From Dehalococcoidia bacterium UBA6808 (GTDB lineage: Bacteria > Chloroflexota > Dehalococcoidia > GIF9 > UBA5629), in contig DKFA01000069.1 of assembly GCA_002452695.1 (NCBI GenBank), forward strand, positions 1 through 27,897: a stretch of 27,897 nt of DNA, in the 5' to 3' direction. Below are positions 15,657 to 23,524 of this stretch, one piece after another. The notes under the pieces are model-generated. The model was not told where the DNA came from. It made no database searches and saw nothing but the letters and a program-made list of their open reading frames with translations. Numbering within the stretch: the first letter of the stretch is position 1; the number at the start of each line of letters is the position of its first letter. The position numbers were made by a program, and so were the translations under genes.

Positions 15657-16239
15657 ATATTAGCAGTGGAATTGAATGACCTGCATAGGCCACCAGGAAG
15701 GCCCGCAACAGTTTGCCACCCCAGGTTGCCAGAAAGAATTGCCACCACTTGATCTTCAGTGCACCCGCTGCCAGACCCACCAGGTCAAAAAGCACGATCG
15801 GTATGAATGCTACCCCAAAGATGGCCCAGGCCCCGTATTTGTTCATCCACGCCACCGCCCGCTGATAAGCCGGCAGATGTTCATCCACAATGATCTTCTC
15901 GCCAACGTAGCCTGCCCAGTACGACGTAAATTCGCCGATGGCGTCACCGGCGCTTGCGGCCACCGCCACCAGCGCAGGGTCCCAGACCGTAGCAGCCGCC
16001 AGGACAAAGGCAAGGCCCGGCGCCGGGATAAAGATGGTTGAACTACTTAACAGACTGACGGCAAAAACAATCAAATAAGCCAGCCAGCCGTAGCTACGCA
16101 ACGAAACGGTATAGGCATCCTGAAATCTGTACAGGGCAAATGCGATCCCGGCAGACAGCGCCAGCATGCCTGCCAGCAGCAGTATCTCTTTTATCCATTT
16201 TGACCGCCTTGCGGAAGGAGCAGGTTTTTCAGTATCCAA
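15640..16239 (-). CDS. VTT-domain (DedA/YqaA-like) membrane protein
   Basis: This 199-residue protein has several membrane helices and the VTT/SNARE-associated pattern: IFIPAPGLAFVLAAATVWDP, GDAIGEFTSYWAGYVGEKI and a C-terminal GKLLRAFLVAYAGH. VTT proteins include lipid scramblases and polyprenyl-phosphate flippases. The start is a TTG with AAGGGG eight bases upstream, inside the last codons of ispE, and no in-frame ATG is available until well into the first helix. It is the last gene of a ksgA-ispE-VTT operon. An undecaprenyl-phosphate role would fit its isoprenoid neighbour but is only suggestive. Confidence 0.85.
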   Translation of the reverse strand: MDTEKPAPSARRSKWIKEILLLAGMLALSAGIAFALYRFQDAYTVSLRSYGWLAYLIVFAVSLLSSSTIFIPAPGLAFVLAAATVWDPALVAVAASAGDAIGEFTSYWAGYVGEKIIVDEHLPAYQRAVAWMNKYGAWAIFGVAFIPIVLFDLVGLAAGALKIKWWQFFLATWGGKLLRAFLVAYAGHSIPLLISTSFP

Positions 16240-17095
16240 GAGCGCCCCTTTTGAGAGGTTCCACCAGCATAGCCCTCAGTTTTAGCCCCTTCAGTTCCGC
16301 GGTCAGAACTTCGGCCTGATCTTTATTATTAAACATAGTGAAGCTCACCGGCCCTGAGCCGGCCAGATGTATGCTGCCGGCGCCGACATTCTTGAAAATT
16401 TTCCAGTAGGACTCTAGTCCAGGATAGGCCGCAAAAGCCACTGAGTCAAATGCGTTAAACATATGCCGGCCTTCCAGCACATCACCGGCCTCTATCATGG
16501 CGCACATATCTGCGGTAATGCGACCATCGGTATACAGCTCTTTCGATATCATTTTATACAGGGCCGCCGTTTTTTCAGGCGGCGGTTTGACCCAGGGGAT
16601 AAGCAACACGAACCAGACATGCTGCATATCAGGCAGGGCGGCAATATGTTCACCCCTACCCGACACCATACAAGTACCTCCCTCAATAAAAAATGGCACA
16701 TCCGAGCCGAGCTCGGCAGCCATTTTGATCAGTTCGATTTTGCTGCAGCCCAGCGACCATAGTCTGTTCAATGCTATCATTGTTGCTGCCGCATCGCTAC
16801 TTCCCCCACCCAGACCCGCCTCCCAGTAAATATTCTTCTTCAGATTGATCGTTGCGCCCTTGCTGTAGCGGCACTTTTGCTGAAGCAGGCGTGCCGCCTT
16901 CATCACCATGTTATCGTTGCTCTGCAGGTCGGCCACATCACAATTCAGACTCAGGAAAGCGGCCGGCTCGAAGCTGAGCTCGTCATACAGACTTACCGTC
17001 TGCATGATACTGGTAATATTATGATAGCCGTCAGCGCGCCTGCCCAGTATCTCCAGCGCCAAGTTCAACTTGGCCGGCGCTTTCATGCTGATCAT
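16229..17095 (-). CDS. ispE: 4-diphosphocytidyl-2-C-methyl-D-erythritol kinase
   Basis: This 288-residue GHMP kinase phosphorylates CDP-methylerythritol in the MEP pathway for isoprenoids. PAKLNLALEILGRRADGYH opens the protein and the ATP-binding AGLGGGSSDAAA lies at 93-104, with LAGSGPVSF near the end. The ATG at 17095 overlaps the ksgA stop (ATGA) and has AGGAGG seven bases upstream, better than the ATG three codons later. The ksgA-ispE pairing is common in bacteria. The isoprenoid product would feed the polyprenyl synthase at 26.6-27.6 kb. Confidence 0.95.
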   Translation of the reverse strand: MISMKAPAKLNLALEILGRRADGYHNITSIMQTVSLYDELSFEPAAFLSLNCDVADLQSNDNMVMKAARLLQQKCRYSKGATINLKKNIYWEAGLGGGSSDAAATMIALNRLWSLGCSKIELIKMAAELGSDVPFFIEGGTCMVSGRGEHIAALPDMQHVWFVLLIPWVKPPPEKTAALYKMISKELYTDGRITADMCAMIEAGDVLEGRHMFNAFDSVAFAAYPGLESYWKIFKNVGAGSIHLAGSGPVSFTMFNNKDQAEVLTAELKGLKLRAMLVEPLKRGALGY

Positions 17096-17943
17096 ACATT
17101 ACCCTCCTTCACCCTGTACAGATGGTACCATTCCTGCGGGGACAGCGTACCCGGTCTTCTCATGGCATCAATACCTGCTTTCAATAATATCTTACCAGAT
17201 ACTTCCGGGTTTATTTTAAGCCCCAGCGCCAGCGAATTACGCAGTTTCTTGCGCTGCGCGCTGAAGCCGCAGTGCACAAATTCCAGAAATTTATCCAGGT
17301 TATCTGCTTCCACTGCAGGACGCTCGAGCATGTTGAACTTGACCACTGCCGAATCCACCGCCGGGACGGGATAGAAGCTGACGGCCGGCACATTACATAT
17401 GATCTCCGGACGGCTGAATATCCTCATACTTACAGAAAGAAAATTCAGCTTGCCGGGAGGTGATGTCACAGCCAGCGCCACCTCTTTCTGCAGCATAATT
17501 ACCATCAGAGAAGGACGCACGGCAGCATGCAAAAATAAGTGCAGGATAGGCGAGGTAATATAGTAAGGTATATTGGCCACCACCTTGTAGTTTTTTTCTC
17601 CCTTCAATACCCCTGCCAGGTCCAGGTTAAGTATGTCTGAACTGATGACTTCAAGGTTGGCGGCATTTTTTAGCTTCTGTCTGATACGGCCCGCCAGCGC
17701 GTTGTCTAATTCTACCGCAATAACGCGACCCACCCTTTTCACCAATTCTCCGGTCAGCATGCCAAATCCCGGGCCGATCTCAATCACCGTATCGGCAGAT
17801 GATAATACCGCAGCATCGAGAATGGCATCCCTGATGCTGTTATCGATAAGAAAATTCTGCCCCAGGCCTTTTCTGGCCTTCAGTCCCGCACTGCGCAGCA
17901 GGCGGTGGGCCTGATCCGGATGTCTGGCTTTCTTGTGAGGCAC
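17092..17943 (-). CDS. ksgA: 16S rRNA (adenine1518/1519-N6)-dimethyltransferase
   Basis: This 283-residue enzyme dimethylates two adenines near the 3' end of 16S rRNA during small-subunit maturation. Motifs seen: GLGQNFLID (26-34), the SAM-binding EIGPGFG (55-61), NIPYY (124-128) and a C-terminal helical part. The GTG at 17943 is chosen. A longer frame to a TTG at 18015 would run through the 3' part of the SRP RNA. The GTG has no clear Shine-Dalgarno; TACACT lies about 5 bases upstream and could act as a -10, or the message may derive from the SRP RNA transcript. The start codon remains the least certain point. Confidence 0.92.
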   Translation of the reverse strand: MPHKKARHPDQAHRLLRSAGLKARKGLGQNFLIDNSIRDAILDAAVLSSADTVIEIGPGFGMLTGELVKRVGRVIAVELDNALAGRIRQKLKNAANLEVISSDILNLDLAGVLKGEKNYKVVANIPYYITSPILHLFLHAAVRPSLMVIMLQKEVALAVTSPPGKLNFLSVSMRIFSRPEIICNVPAVSFYPVPAVDSAVVKFNMLERPAVEADNLDKFLEFVHCGFSAQRKKLRNSLALGLKINPEVSGKILLKAGIDAMRRPGTLSPQEWYHLYRVKEGNV

Positions 17944-17967
17944 ACTAATAGTGTATCTGAATTGAGT

Positions 17968-18235
17968 GGGCCGTGCACCGGCTGTCGATAATATTCTTCG
18001 GCTTACCCAGGCCAACCAACTCAGACCAGGTATTCCTGCGTCACCCGGAGATTACTATTTACCGCTGCTTCCTTCCGGACCTGACGGGGTTCATAGGTCT
18101 CCGCCGCGCAGGACCCGGCCATCAACGCCGCTTGTCCCTAGCAGTATAGAAAAATAAGACCTCGAGCCGGGATTCAACCCCGCTATAGCGGATCTCGGGT
18201 ACAGGGCACCGCTAGTTCCCCGCTTAGCACGGCCC
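17968..18235 (-). ncRNA. ffs: Signal recognition particle RNA, large bacterial type with Alu domain
   Basis: The S domain contains the invariant core GGTCCGGAAGGAAGCAGC, with flanking stems such as CCTGCG/CGCAGG. Upstream on the minus strand lies an Alu domain like that of Bacillus scRNA: GCCGTGCTAAGCGGGG, then AGCGGTGCCCTGTA and CCGCTATAGCGGGG. The RNA's ends pair perfectly: GGGCCGTGC (18227-18235) with GCACGGCCC (17968-17976). The length, about 268 nt, matches the large bacterial class instead of the roughly 100-nt 4.5S type. It partners with Ffh to target membrane proteins. A strong promoter predicts a start within one base of the first pairing base. Confidence 0.93.
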
Positions 18236-18242
18236 GGTAATA

Positions 18243-18271
18243 ATACTACTTCCTGTTACCGCACTAATCAA
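18243..18271 (-). promoter_or_regulatory. SRP RNA promoter
   Basis: On the minus strand TTGATT (18266-18271) and TAGTAT (18243-18248) are 17 bases apart. The predicted start is near 18236, where the terminal helix of the SRP RNA begins. The -35 lies two bases after the stop codon of the upstream phosphoesterase gene. Confidence 0.75.
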
Positions 18272-18273
18272 GT

Positions 18274-19005
18274 TCATACGCCCAACCCCAGCCGGTTGAT
18301 TAAAAACGGTGGTAACCCAGCCTTCTCCATCTTGGTCTGAGTCATCTTGATGTCATATTCAACACGGTAGTGATAAATGACCTGTTTTTCTGAATCGTAT
18401 ACGCCGTAGGCGGCGCGGGGATCCCTGTCTCTCGGCTGCCCCACCCCTCCCGGATTAATGATCAGCCGTTTTTCACCCAGCACAAGCATGTCGCCATTTT
18501 TCATGTAGCTCTCATTCACCAGCAGACCGTCCTGCTCGAAGACAAACGGCACATGCGTATGTCCGTTCAAGCAGAAACGAGTACTGAAGTAACGGAAATT
18601 ATCAGATGCCGTCAAGGCGTTTAATATATATTCCCATACAGGCAGGCGCGGGCTTCCGTGCACCAATGTGAAGTCATCCTCAATAATGATCTCCGGCAGC
18701 CCTGCCAGGTATTTCCTGTCGTCCTCAGCCAGCGCTTCCGACGTCCAGCGGTTGGCCCAAGCCGCGTCAGAGTTAAATTCGCCTATATCGATTTTACCCA
18801 CAGCAGCCTGGTCATGGTTGCCGCAAACACAAAGCGGGTCAAGCTGCCTGAGCAGGGCTATGCAGGCGGCAGGGTCGGGGCCGTAGCCCACGATATCACC
18901 AAGGCACCACACATGCCCGAACCCGCCGTGGTCCTGGACATCCTCCAGCACGGCTTCCAGCGCCTCCAGGTTGCTGTGAATATCGGCGATAATCAGGTAT
19001 CTCAC
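18274..19005 (-). CDS. Calcineurin-like metallophosphoesterase
   Basis: This 243-residue protein has the full two-metal phosphoesterase set: D8 and H10 in IADIHSN, D37 in LGDIVGYGP, N63 and H64 in CGNHD, a later LVHGSP and GHTHVP. It belongs to the YfcE/MJ0936-like group, whose members cleave phosphodiesters or dinucleotides such as Ap4A; the substrate is unknown here. The start is a GTG directly giving MRYLIIADIHSN. A TATAAT box (extended TGC form) ends ten bases upstream, so the mRNA probably has almost no leader, and no Shine-Dalgarno is present. Confidence 0.88.
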   Translation of the reverse strand: MRYLIIADIHSNLEALEAVLEDVQDHGGFGHVWCLGDIVGYGPDPAACIALLRQLDPLCVCGNHDQAAVGKIDIGEFNSDAAWANRWTSEALAEDDRKYLAGLPEIIIEDDFTLVHGSPRLPVWEYILNALTASDNFRYFSTRFCLNGHTHVPFVFEQDGLLVNESYMKNGDMLVLGEKRLIINPGGVGQPRDRDPRAAYGVYDSEKQVIYHYRVEYDIKMTQTKMEKAGLPPFLINRLGLGV

Positions 19006-19014
19006 GGAAACCGG

Positions 19015-19023
19015 ATTATAGCA
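19015..19023 (-). promoter_or_regulatory. Extended -10 promoter of the phosphoesterase gene
   Basis: The minus strand reads TGCTATAAT, an extended -10 element. Predicted start is near 19008, three bases from the GTG at 19005. A TGGAAA at a 16-base spacing is a possible weak -35. Confidence 0.55.
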
Positions 19024-19170
19024 TAAAAGCCGTCCATTTCCACCGACATATTGTCATTCCAAATTCTTGTTTAACATATAGATCGCAGGCGTTATAGTCC
19101 CTTTCAATGCCAATTAACACCTCTGCCTTCATTGATGGGAATATAGAATGAACCCCCTGTAGCTGGACAC

Positions 19171-19452
19171 TTGGGGTTAGAAAGATTGGCGGGCTCTGCA
19201 ATAAAAGCTTCTAAGGGCGACAAGGTCATCGGAACGGTCTACGACGTCAGCGAAGCCGGTTTGAGGAAGCTGGATAAATTCGAAGGCTCCCCGGCCAACT
19301 ACAAGCACCTGGACGTCAGGGTTTTTACGGGCGGTGGCGAGGCCATCGACGCTGTGACCTTCATCAAGGCCAAACAGGAGAATGAGGGCAAGCCCTCCCC
19401 CGATTATCTGGCTATTATTCAGCAGGGATATCGCGACTGGGACATTCTATAG
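19171..19452 (+). pseudogene. 5'-truncated gamma-glutamylcyclotransferase-like gene
   Basis: The frame encodes about 90 residues that match the C-terminal two thirds of the GGCT/AIG2-like family: GDKVIGTVYDVSEAGLRKLD, then KFEGSPANY, HLDVRVF and SPDYLAIIQQGYRDWDI. The N-terminal part with the family's YGSN substrate loop is missing. The only starts are TTG codons (19171 or 19186) without a ribosome-binding site. The upstream 150 bases show no homology and contain an AACCCC/GGGGTT inverted repeat at the junction. A deletion that removed the 5' end is the simplest reading. The stop is eight bases from the convergent cyclophilin gene. Confidence 0.65.
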
Positions 19453-19460
19453 CCTATCCT

Positions 19461-20147
19461 TTACTGCTCGTTAATGACCACTTCGATCATCTTGTCGCCG
19501 CTGACAAGCTTGGTCAATACATCCATGCCTGCTGTACACTGTCCAAACACGGTATGCTTGCCGTTAAGGTGCGGCTGCGGAGCGTAGCAGATGAAGAACT
19601 GGCTGCCGTTGGTGTTGGGACCGGCATTGGCCATCGAAAGCGCGCCGGTGACATGAGTGCGCTGACTGATCTCATCCTGGAACTTGTAGCCAGGACCACC
19701 CGTGCCATCACCGTTGGGATCGCCGCCCTGTGCCATGAACCCGGGGATAACGCGGTGGAAGGTCAGACCATTGTAAAATCCCTTCTTCGCCAGACTTACA
19801 AAGTTATTCACGGTGACGGGGGCATCCTTAGCATAAAGCTCAAGCACGATATCGCCCTTGGCCGTCTTGATCGTGGCTGTATATTTCTTATTCATGTCGA
19901 TGACGATGGGGATGGGTGATTTGAGGTTATTGACATCCGGTGTATTATTTGCATCTCCAGTTGGCATTTTGATCACTCCTATCAGACCCAAAGTCAATAT
20001 TACTGTTGCAATAACAATGATTGCGCCGATTGTCAGTATAACATTCCTGTTCCTATACCATGGTATTCCCTGGTATGACATGTTTTTCTTGCCCTTCCCT
20101 TTGCCCTGGCTGAGAGACTTATTTTTCTTCTTTGACATGGGATGCAT
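19461..20147 (-). CDS. Membrane-anchored cyclophilin-type peptidyl-prolyl isomerase
   Basis: This 228-residue protein has a very basic N-terminus ([17 protein letters not shown]), one membrane helix (about 36-60) and a cyclophilin domain outside. The catalytic Arg is in [22 protein letters not shown] and the conserved loop LNGKHTVFG are intact. It should assist folding of exported proteins. The ATG at 20147 follows AAGGA; an ATG 22 codons upstream lies in a hairpin region and adds no recognisable sequence. Cyclophilins of this single-helix form are common in Chloroflexota and Gram-positives. Confidence 0.9.
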   Translation of the reverse strand: MHPMSKKKNKSLSQGKGKGKKNMSYQGIPWYRNRNVILTIGAIIVIATVILTLGLIGVIKMPTGDANNTPDVNNLKSPIPIVIDMNKKYTATIKTAKGDIVLELYAKDAPVTVNNFVSLAKKGFYNGLTFHRVIPGFMAQGGDPNGDGTGGPGYKFQDEISQRTHVTGALSMANAGPNTNGSQFFICYAPQPHLNGKHTVFGQCTAGMDVLTKLVSGDKMIEVVINEQ

Positions 20148-20190
20148 TATCTTCCTTTCCAGTTTAAATTGCTGCCCTACCTTTATAATG

Positions 20191-20216
20191 GAAATGCTGC
20201 GGCAGGGCAGCATTTC
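20191..20216 (-). terminator. Strong hairpin between the zinc-ribbon and cyclophilin genes
   Basis: GAAATGCTGC (20191-20200) and GCAGCATTTC (20207-20216) are perfect 10-bp complements with a 6-base loop. It lies 31 bases after the zinc-ribbon stop on the minus strand. A second pairing option uses GCTGCCCT (20171-20178) with AGGGCAGC (20204-20211). There is no U run, so Rho-independent termination is uncertain; it could be an attenuator or mRNA stabiliser. Confidence 0.4.
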
Positions 20217-20247
20217 TACTTACACATGAGTAAAGAAAAGAGCGGGC

Positions 20248-20607
20248 CTACCAGGGTCCAAAAACGTCATTGTAGCCCAGCGCCAGCCTGACAATCATAT
20301 ATGCCAGAAATAAGGTCCCGCCCAGCAGCAAATTAATTATGATCATCCGCCAGAACAGGCCCCAGGCCAGACCCCAAGTTGGCTTCACCTCAACCGGCCC
20401 CTGCTGCACAACAGACATCAGCCCCATACCGGGAACTATCGGCTGCACAGGTGGCGCAACCTGAGCCGGATTGATCACACCCGTAACTATGGGCGTATGT
20501 GATGCAGGCCCCTGCTGGTTGGGCAGGTGCGCCCCGCAGGACACGCAGAACTGCTGACCGGCAGAGTTCTGAGAACCGCAATTAGGGCATACAACCGTTT
20601 GCTGCAT
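20248..20607 (-). CDS. Zinc-ribbon protein with C-terminal membrane helix
   Basis: This 119-residue protein begins with a compact zinc ribbon (CPNCGSQNSAGQQFCVSCG, four Cys in CxxC pairs), followed by a Pro/Val/Gln-rich linker and a hydrophobic segment (about 87-108, IIINLLLGGTLFLAYMIVRL). The ribbon should sit in the cytoplasm. Proteins with this layout are frequent but not functionally assigned. It has its own promoter, divergent from thiL. Confidence 0.8.
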   Translation of the reverse strand: MQQTVVCPNCGSQNSAGQQFCVSCGAHLPNQQGPASHTPIVTGVINPAQVAPPVQPIVPGMGLMSVVQQGPVEVKPTWGLAWGLFWRMIIINLLLGGTLFLAYMIVRLALGYNDVFGPW

Positions 20608-20636
20608 TTTTCACCGCCTGCTTAATAATTCTCTGC

Positions 20637-20665
20637 ATTATATACGTGACCCAGGCGTATGGCAA
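20637..20665 (-). promoter_or_regulatory. Promoter of the zinc-ribbon membrane protein gene
   Basis: On the minus strand TTGCCA (20660-20665) and TATAAT (20637-20642) are 17 bases apart, near consensus. The leader is about 23 bases and includes GGCGGTG before the ATG. Confidence 0.75.
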
Positions 20666-20702
20666 GGGCGCGCCCTGTCTTTCTGAGGCCGCTCCGCGCC
20701 TG

Positions 20703-20711
20703 TGCTATAAT
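20703..20711 (+). promoter_or_regulatory. Extended -10 promoter of thiL, leaderless
   Basis: TGCTATAAT is an extended -10 with a perfect core at 20706-20711. Seven bases downstream is position 20718, the A of the thiL ATG. There is no Shine-Dalgarno and no good -35. Confidence 0.6.
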
Positions 20712-20717
20712 CACGCC

Positions 20718-21734
20718 ATGTTAATATCCGAAGCAGGAGAATTCGGCCTGATTGCCGCCATTACACGTCTGATCGATCGTCACGGCAGGAGAGACCTGCC
20801 CTCCGGTCAGGGACTGATCATCGGGGCGGGCGATGACGCGGCTGCCTGGAAGCCGGAGAAAGGCATTGAGCTGGCCACCACCGACATTATGGTGGAAGGA
20901 ACGCACTTCAATCTCTCCTCCATCAAATGGAGAGAACTGGGCTGGAAATCCATCGCCGTCAACATCAGCGATATCGCCGCCATGGGCGGATCACCCCGCT
21001 ATGCGCTGGTATCGCTTGCTCTGCCCTCACACCTCAGGGTGGCAGACATACTCGAGATGTACAGGGGCATGCTCGACATCTGTAACAGGTACAGCATTGC
21101 CATAGTTGGCGGCAATATCTCATCCGCTCCCCAGATTTCAGTTAGCGTCGCCCTGACCGGCATCAGCAGGCGCATCCCTCTTACACGTTCGGCAGCACAG
21201 GCCGGGGACCTGATTGCCGTCACCGGCTATCCCGGGCTTTCCAGCGCCGGATTGAAGGCTGCCACCTCATCGATTGGCCTGCCTGCGAGGACAGCCAGGC
21301 TGCTGCACGAAGCCCACTTCCACCCCATGCCGCAGGTCGAAGCCGGGGAGAGACTTTCCATGCTGGGTGTAAAGGTTGCCATCGATACCAGCGATGGCTT
21401 GTTGGCCGACCTGGTCCACATTTGTGAGTGCAGTCAAAAAAGTGCGGTGATCTATGTACAATCCCTGCCGATTCACCCGGCTTTGAAACGCTGCTTCCCA
21501 CAGGATTACCTCAACCTGGTCCTATCAGGCGGCGAAGACTATGCACTGCTTTTCACAGCCGGTAGTGAGAAAATGCAGAAAGCCAAAGAGTTGCTTTCTC
21601 TGCCTGTTACCGTAATCGGAGAGATAACCACGGGTAAAGCAGGTAAAATATCAGTCCTGGACGGCCGCGGCAAACCTGTTAAAATAAGCGCCCCAGGCTG
21701 GGATCATTACAGCCATCAATACGCGATACGATGA
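20718..21734 (+). CDS. thiL: Thiamine-monophosphate kinase
   Basis: This 338-residue enzyme phosphorylates thiamine phosphate to thiamine pyrophosphate. It has the PurM-like fold with GAGDDAAAW, TTDIMVEGTHF, GDLIAVTGYPG and IDTSDGLLADL, the acidic residues that bind Mg-ATP. The ATG at 20718 is chosen because the domain starts there (MLISEAGEFGLI); 24 extra upstream codons would cover the promoter. Its stop overlaps the tsaE start (ATGA). No other thiamine genes are visible, so clustering with tsaE-tsaB is positional, not metabolic. Confidence 0.93.
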   Translation: MLISEAGEFGLIAAITRLIDRHGRRDLPSGQGLIIGAGDDAAAWKPEKGIELATTDIMVEGTHFNLSSIKWRELGWKSIAVNISDIAAMGGSPRYALVSLALPSHLRVADILEMYRGMLDICNRYSIAIVGGNISSAPQISVSVALTGISRRIPLTRSAAQAGDLIAVTGYPGLSSAGLKAATSSIGLPARTARLLHEAHFHPMPQVEAGERLSMLGVKVAIDTSDGLLADLVHICECSQKSAVIYVQSLPIHPALKRCFPQDYLNLVLSGGEDYALLFTAGSEKMQKAKELLSLPVTVIGEITTGKAGKISVLDGRGKPVKISAPGWDHYSHQYAIR

Positions 21735-22231
21735 ATATCCTGACTGTCAACACCGACAGCCCCGAGCAGACGCGTGCTCTGGGAGCGATGCTGGGCAATG
21801 TAGCCTCAGGAGATGATCTCTACCTTCTCGCCGGCAATCTCGGCGCGGGCAAGACCCACCTGGTACAGGGCATCGGTTTCGGACTGGGGGTGAAGGAATA
21901 TGCCTGCAGTCCTTCTTTTATGATCGCCAGAGAATACCACGGCCGCCTGACGCTTTACCATCTCGACCTTTATCGTCTGGACGAGATCGAGGAAATCGTC
22001 GATCTAGGCATCGAGCAGTACTTCAGCAGCAATGCAGTCTGCGCTATTGAATGGGCTGAAAAGGGCCAGGGTGTGCTGCCAGCGGAGAATCTTCTTATAG
22101 AACTGACGGACCTGGGCGGCGACAACCGCCGCATCAGATTCGTTCCCCACGGTAATCATTATGTAGAACTGGTTAATAAGCTGAGAGAGTCCCTCTCAAA
22201 GGACAGTCTGGCAAAATGGAACTTTCAATAG
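21731..22231 (+). CDS. tsaE: tRNA t6A biosynthesis ATPase TsaE
   Basis: This 166-residue P-loop ATPase works with TsaB and TsaD to transfer threonylcarbamoyl to A37 of ANN-decoding tRNAs. The Walker A GNLGAGKT is at about 35-42; the family segment [12 protein letters not shown] and the AIEWAEKG motif follow. The start overlaps the thiL stop by four bases and the end overlaps tsaB by 16 bases, so the three are tightly coupled. TsaC and TsaD are not in this window. Confidence 0.95.
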   Translation: MNILTVNTDSPEQTRALGAMLGNVASGDDLYLLAGNLGAGKTHLVQGIGFGLGVKEYACSPSFMIAREYHGRLTLYHLDLYRLDEIEEIVDLGIEQYFSSNAVCAIEWAEKGQGVLPAENLLIELTDLGGDNRRIRFVPHGNHYVELVNKLRESLSKDSLAKWNFQ

Positions 22232-22896
22232 ATACCTCGACCGGATGGGCCGGATTAGCCATATCACAGGAAGGCATAATGCTGGCAGAGATCACCTGGA
22301 AACCTGGTCAAAATCATACGGTGGAGCTGTACCCCAATATCAACAGGCTGCTCGACATCACGCATTCATTGCCCGCAGATCTGAGATCTGTCTTCGTCGC
22401 CATCGGGCCGGGCAGCTTCAACGGGCTGCGCGCGGGCGTTAGCGCCGCCAAGGGTCTGGCCTTCTCACTCGGCATCCCGCTCAAAGGCATCAGCACACTG
22501 GAGACCGAGGCCTACCCTTTCGCCTTCACATCTCTGCCCATCTGCCCCATACACGATGCAGGACGCAGTGAAATCGCAGTTGCCCTTTACAGGCAGCAAG
22601 ATGGCTGGCAATGCCTGAGCGAAGAACATCTCACAACGATAGATAAATTGCCAATTGAGATCAGCGAAAGGACCATCTTCTGCGGCGAGATACCCGACGG
22701 CTATTGTGAAAAGATCGTGTCCCTGCTGGGTGAAAAGGCGGTAATCCCTGGCCCGGAAGCGCGTCTGCGCAGGCCTTCCATGCTGGCTGCACTGGGCTGG
22801 CAGCATCTGCAGGCAAAGGGCGCTGATAATCTGGCCACGCTTCAACCAATCTACCTGCGCCAGCCACCCGTCACACAGCGCAAGAAAAAATATTGA
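22216..22896 (+). CDS. tsaB: tRNA t6A biosynthesis protein TsaB
   Basis: This 226-residue protein is the inactive ASKHA-fold paralog that scaffolds TsaD in t6A synthesis. The N-terminal [13 protein letters not shown] strand-turn and GPGSFNGLRAGVSAAKGLAF (about 64-83) are diagnostic. The start codon lies inside tsaE. AAAGGA is about 12 bases upstream. It ends the operon and is followed by a hairpin. Confidence 0.93.
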   Translation: MELSIDTSTGWAGLAISQEGIMLAEITWKPGQNHTVELYPNINRLLDITHSLPADLRSVFVAIGPGSFNGLRAGVSAAKGLAFSLGIPLKGISTLETEAYPFAFTSLPICPIHDAGRSEIAVALYRQQDGWQCLSEEHLTTIDKLPIEISERTIFCGEIPDGYCEKIVSLLGEKAVIPGPEARLRRPSMLAALGWQHLQAKGADNLATLQPIYLRQPPVTQRKKKY

Positions 22897-22902
22897 ACCT
22901 GC

Positions 22903-22927
22903 CCGGTCAGGCGACCGGCAATGTTTT
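22903..22927 (+). terminator. Terminator after tsaB
   Basis: CCGGTC (22903-22908) and GACCGG (22913-22918) form a six-pair stem with an AGGC loop, followed by CAATGTTTT. It starts six bases after the tsaB stop codon. Confidence 0.5.
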
Positions 22928-23071
22928 GAGCAGCGCCATGATCAGGCCACCCAAAATTAATTAACTCGATCTGATTAACGTCCGCAGAATAATTATTAAT
23001 TTACCCTGCTGTGGGTATGGTAAAATATGCGCCTGAAAGTATATTTAAATATATTTAAAAATGAGGATAGC

Positions 23072-23524
23072 ATGGAAAAAACACTTATCTTAGTCAAACC
23101 CGACGGCGTGCAGAGGTGCCTGGCCGGAGAGATCCTTTCCAGGCTTGAGAGGCGCGGTCTAAAAATCGTAGCCTTAAAGATGCTCTGGATGGACAGGGCG
23201 CTGGCTGAAAAGCATTACGCCGTGCATAAAGAAAAGCCCTTCTTTAATGATCTGGTAAAATTCATCACTTCCGGGCCGATCATTGCGGCAGTACTGGAAG
23301 GCGAAAAGGCCATAGAATCAGCCCGCCAGACGATGGGCGCGACCGACCCCAAAAAGGCCGCACCGGGTACAATCAGGGCCGATCTCGGCATCAACATGGA
23401 GCATAATATGATCCACGGGTCTGATTCCCCGGAAAACGCCGAAAAGGAAATCAGTATCTTCTTTAAACCCGGGGAAATTCTGAGCTACAGCCGCGATATC
23501 GACAGGTGGCTTACTGGATCCTGA
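23072..23524 (+). CDS. ndk: Nucleoside diphosphate kinase
   Basis: This 150-residue enzyme balances NTP pools by phosphotransfer through His115 in NMIHGSDSPENA. KTLILVKPDGVQR and the substrate-binding GATDPKKAAPGTIR are intact. The ATG at 23072 follows GAGGA; an ORF start 15 codons upstream lies in an AT-rich leader. A TAAAAT at 23021-23026 is a probable -10, with a leader of about 40 bases. The gene's last 14 bases overlap the convergent rsfS gene. Confidence 0.95.
   Translation: MEKTLILVKPDGVQRCLAGEILSRLERRGLKIVALKMLWMDRALAEKHYAVHKEKPFFNDLVKFITSGPIIAAVLEGEKAIESARQTMGATDPKKAAPGTIRADLGINMEHNMIHGSDSPENAEKEISIFFKPGEILSYSRDIDRWLTGS

Noticed and set aside
17944..18015. KsgA extension to a TTG start at 18015
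   Set aside because: It would read through the 3' part of the SRP RNA and adds residues without family similarity.
18150..18236. Possible tRNA because of a T-arm-like GGTTGAATCC
   Set aside because: No matching acceptor stem or anticodon arm; the sequence is the Alu domain of the large SRP RNA, confirmed by the paired ends.
19016..19201. 61-codon minus-strand frame upstream of the phosphoesterase
   Set aside because: Covers the phosphoesterase promoter, has no ribosome-binding site and no family resemblance I can see.
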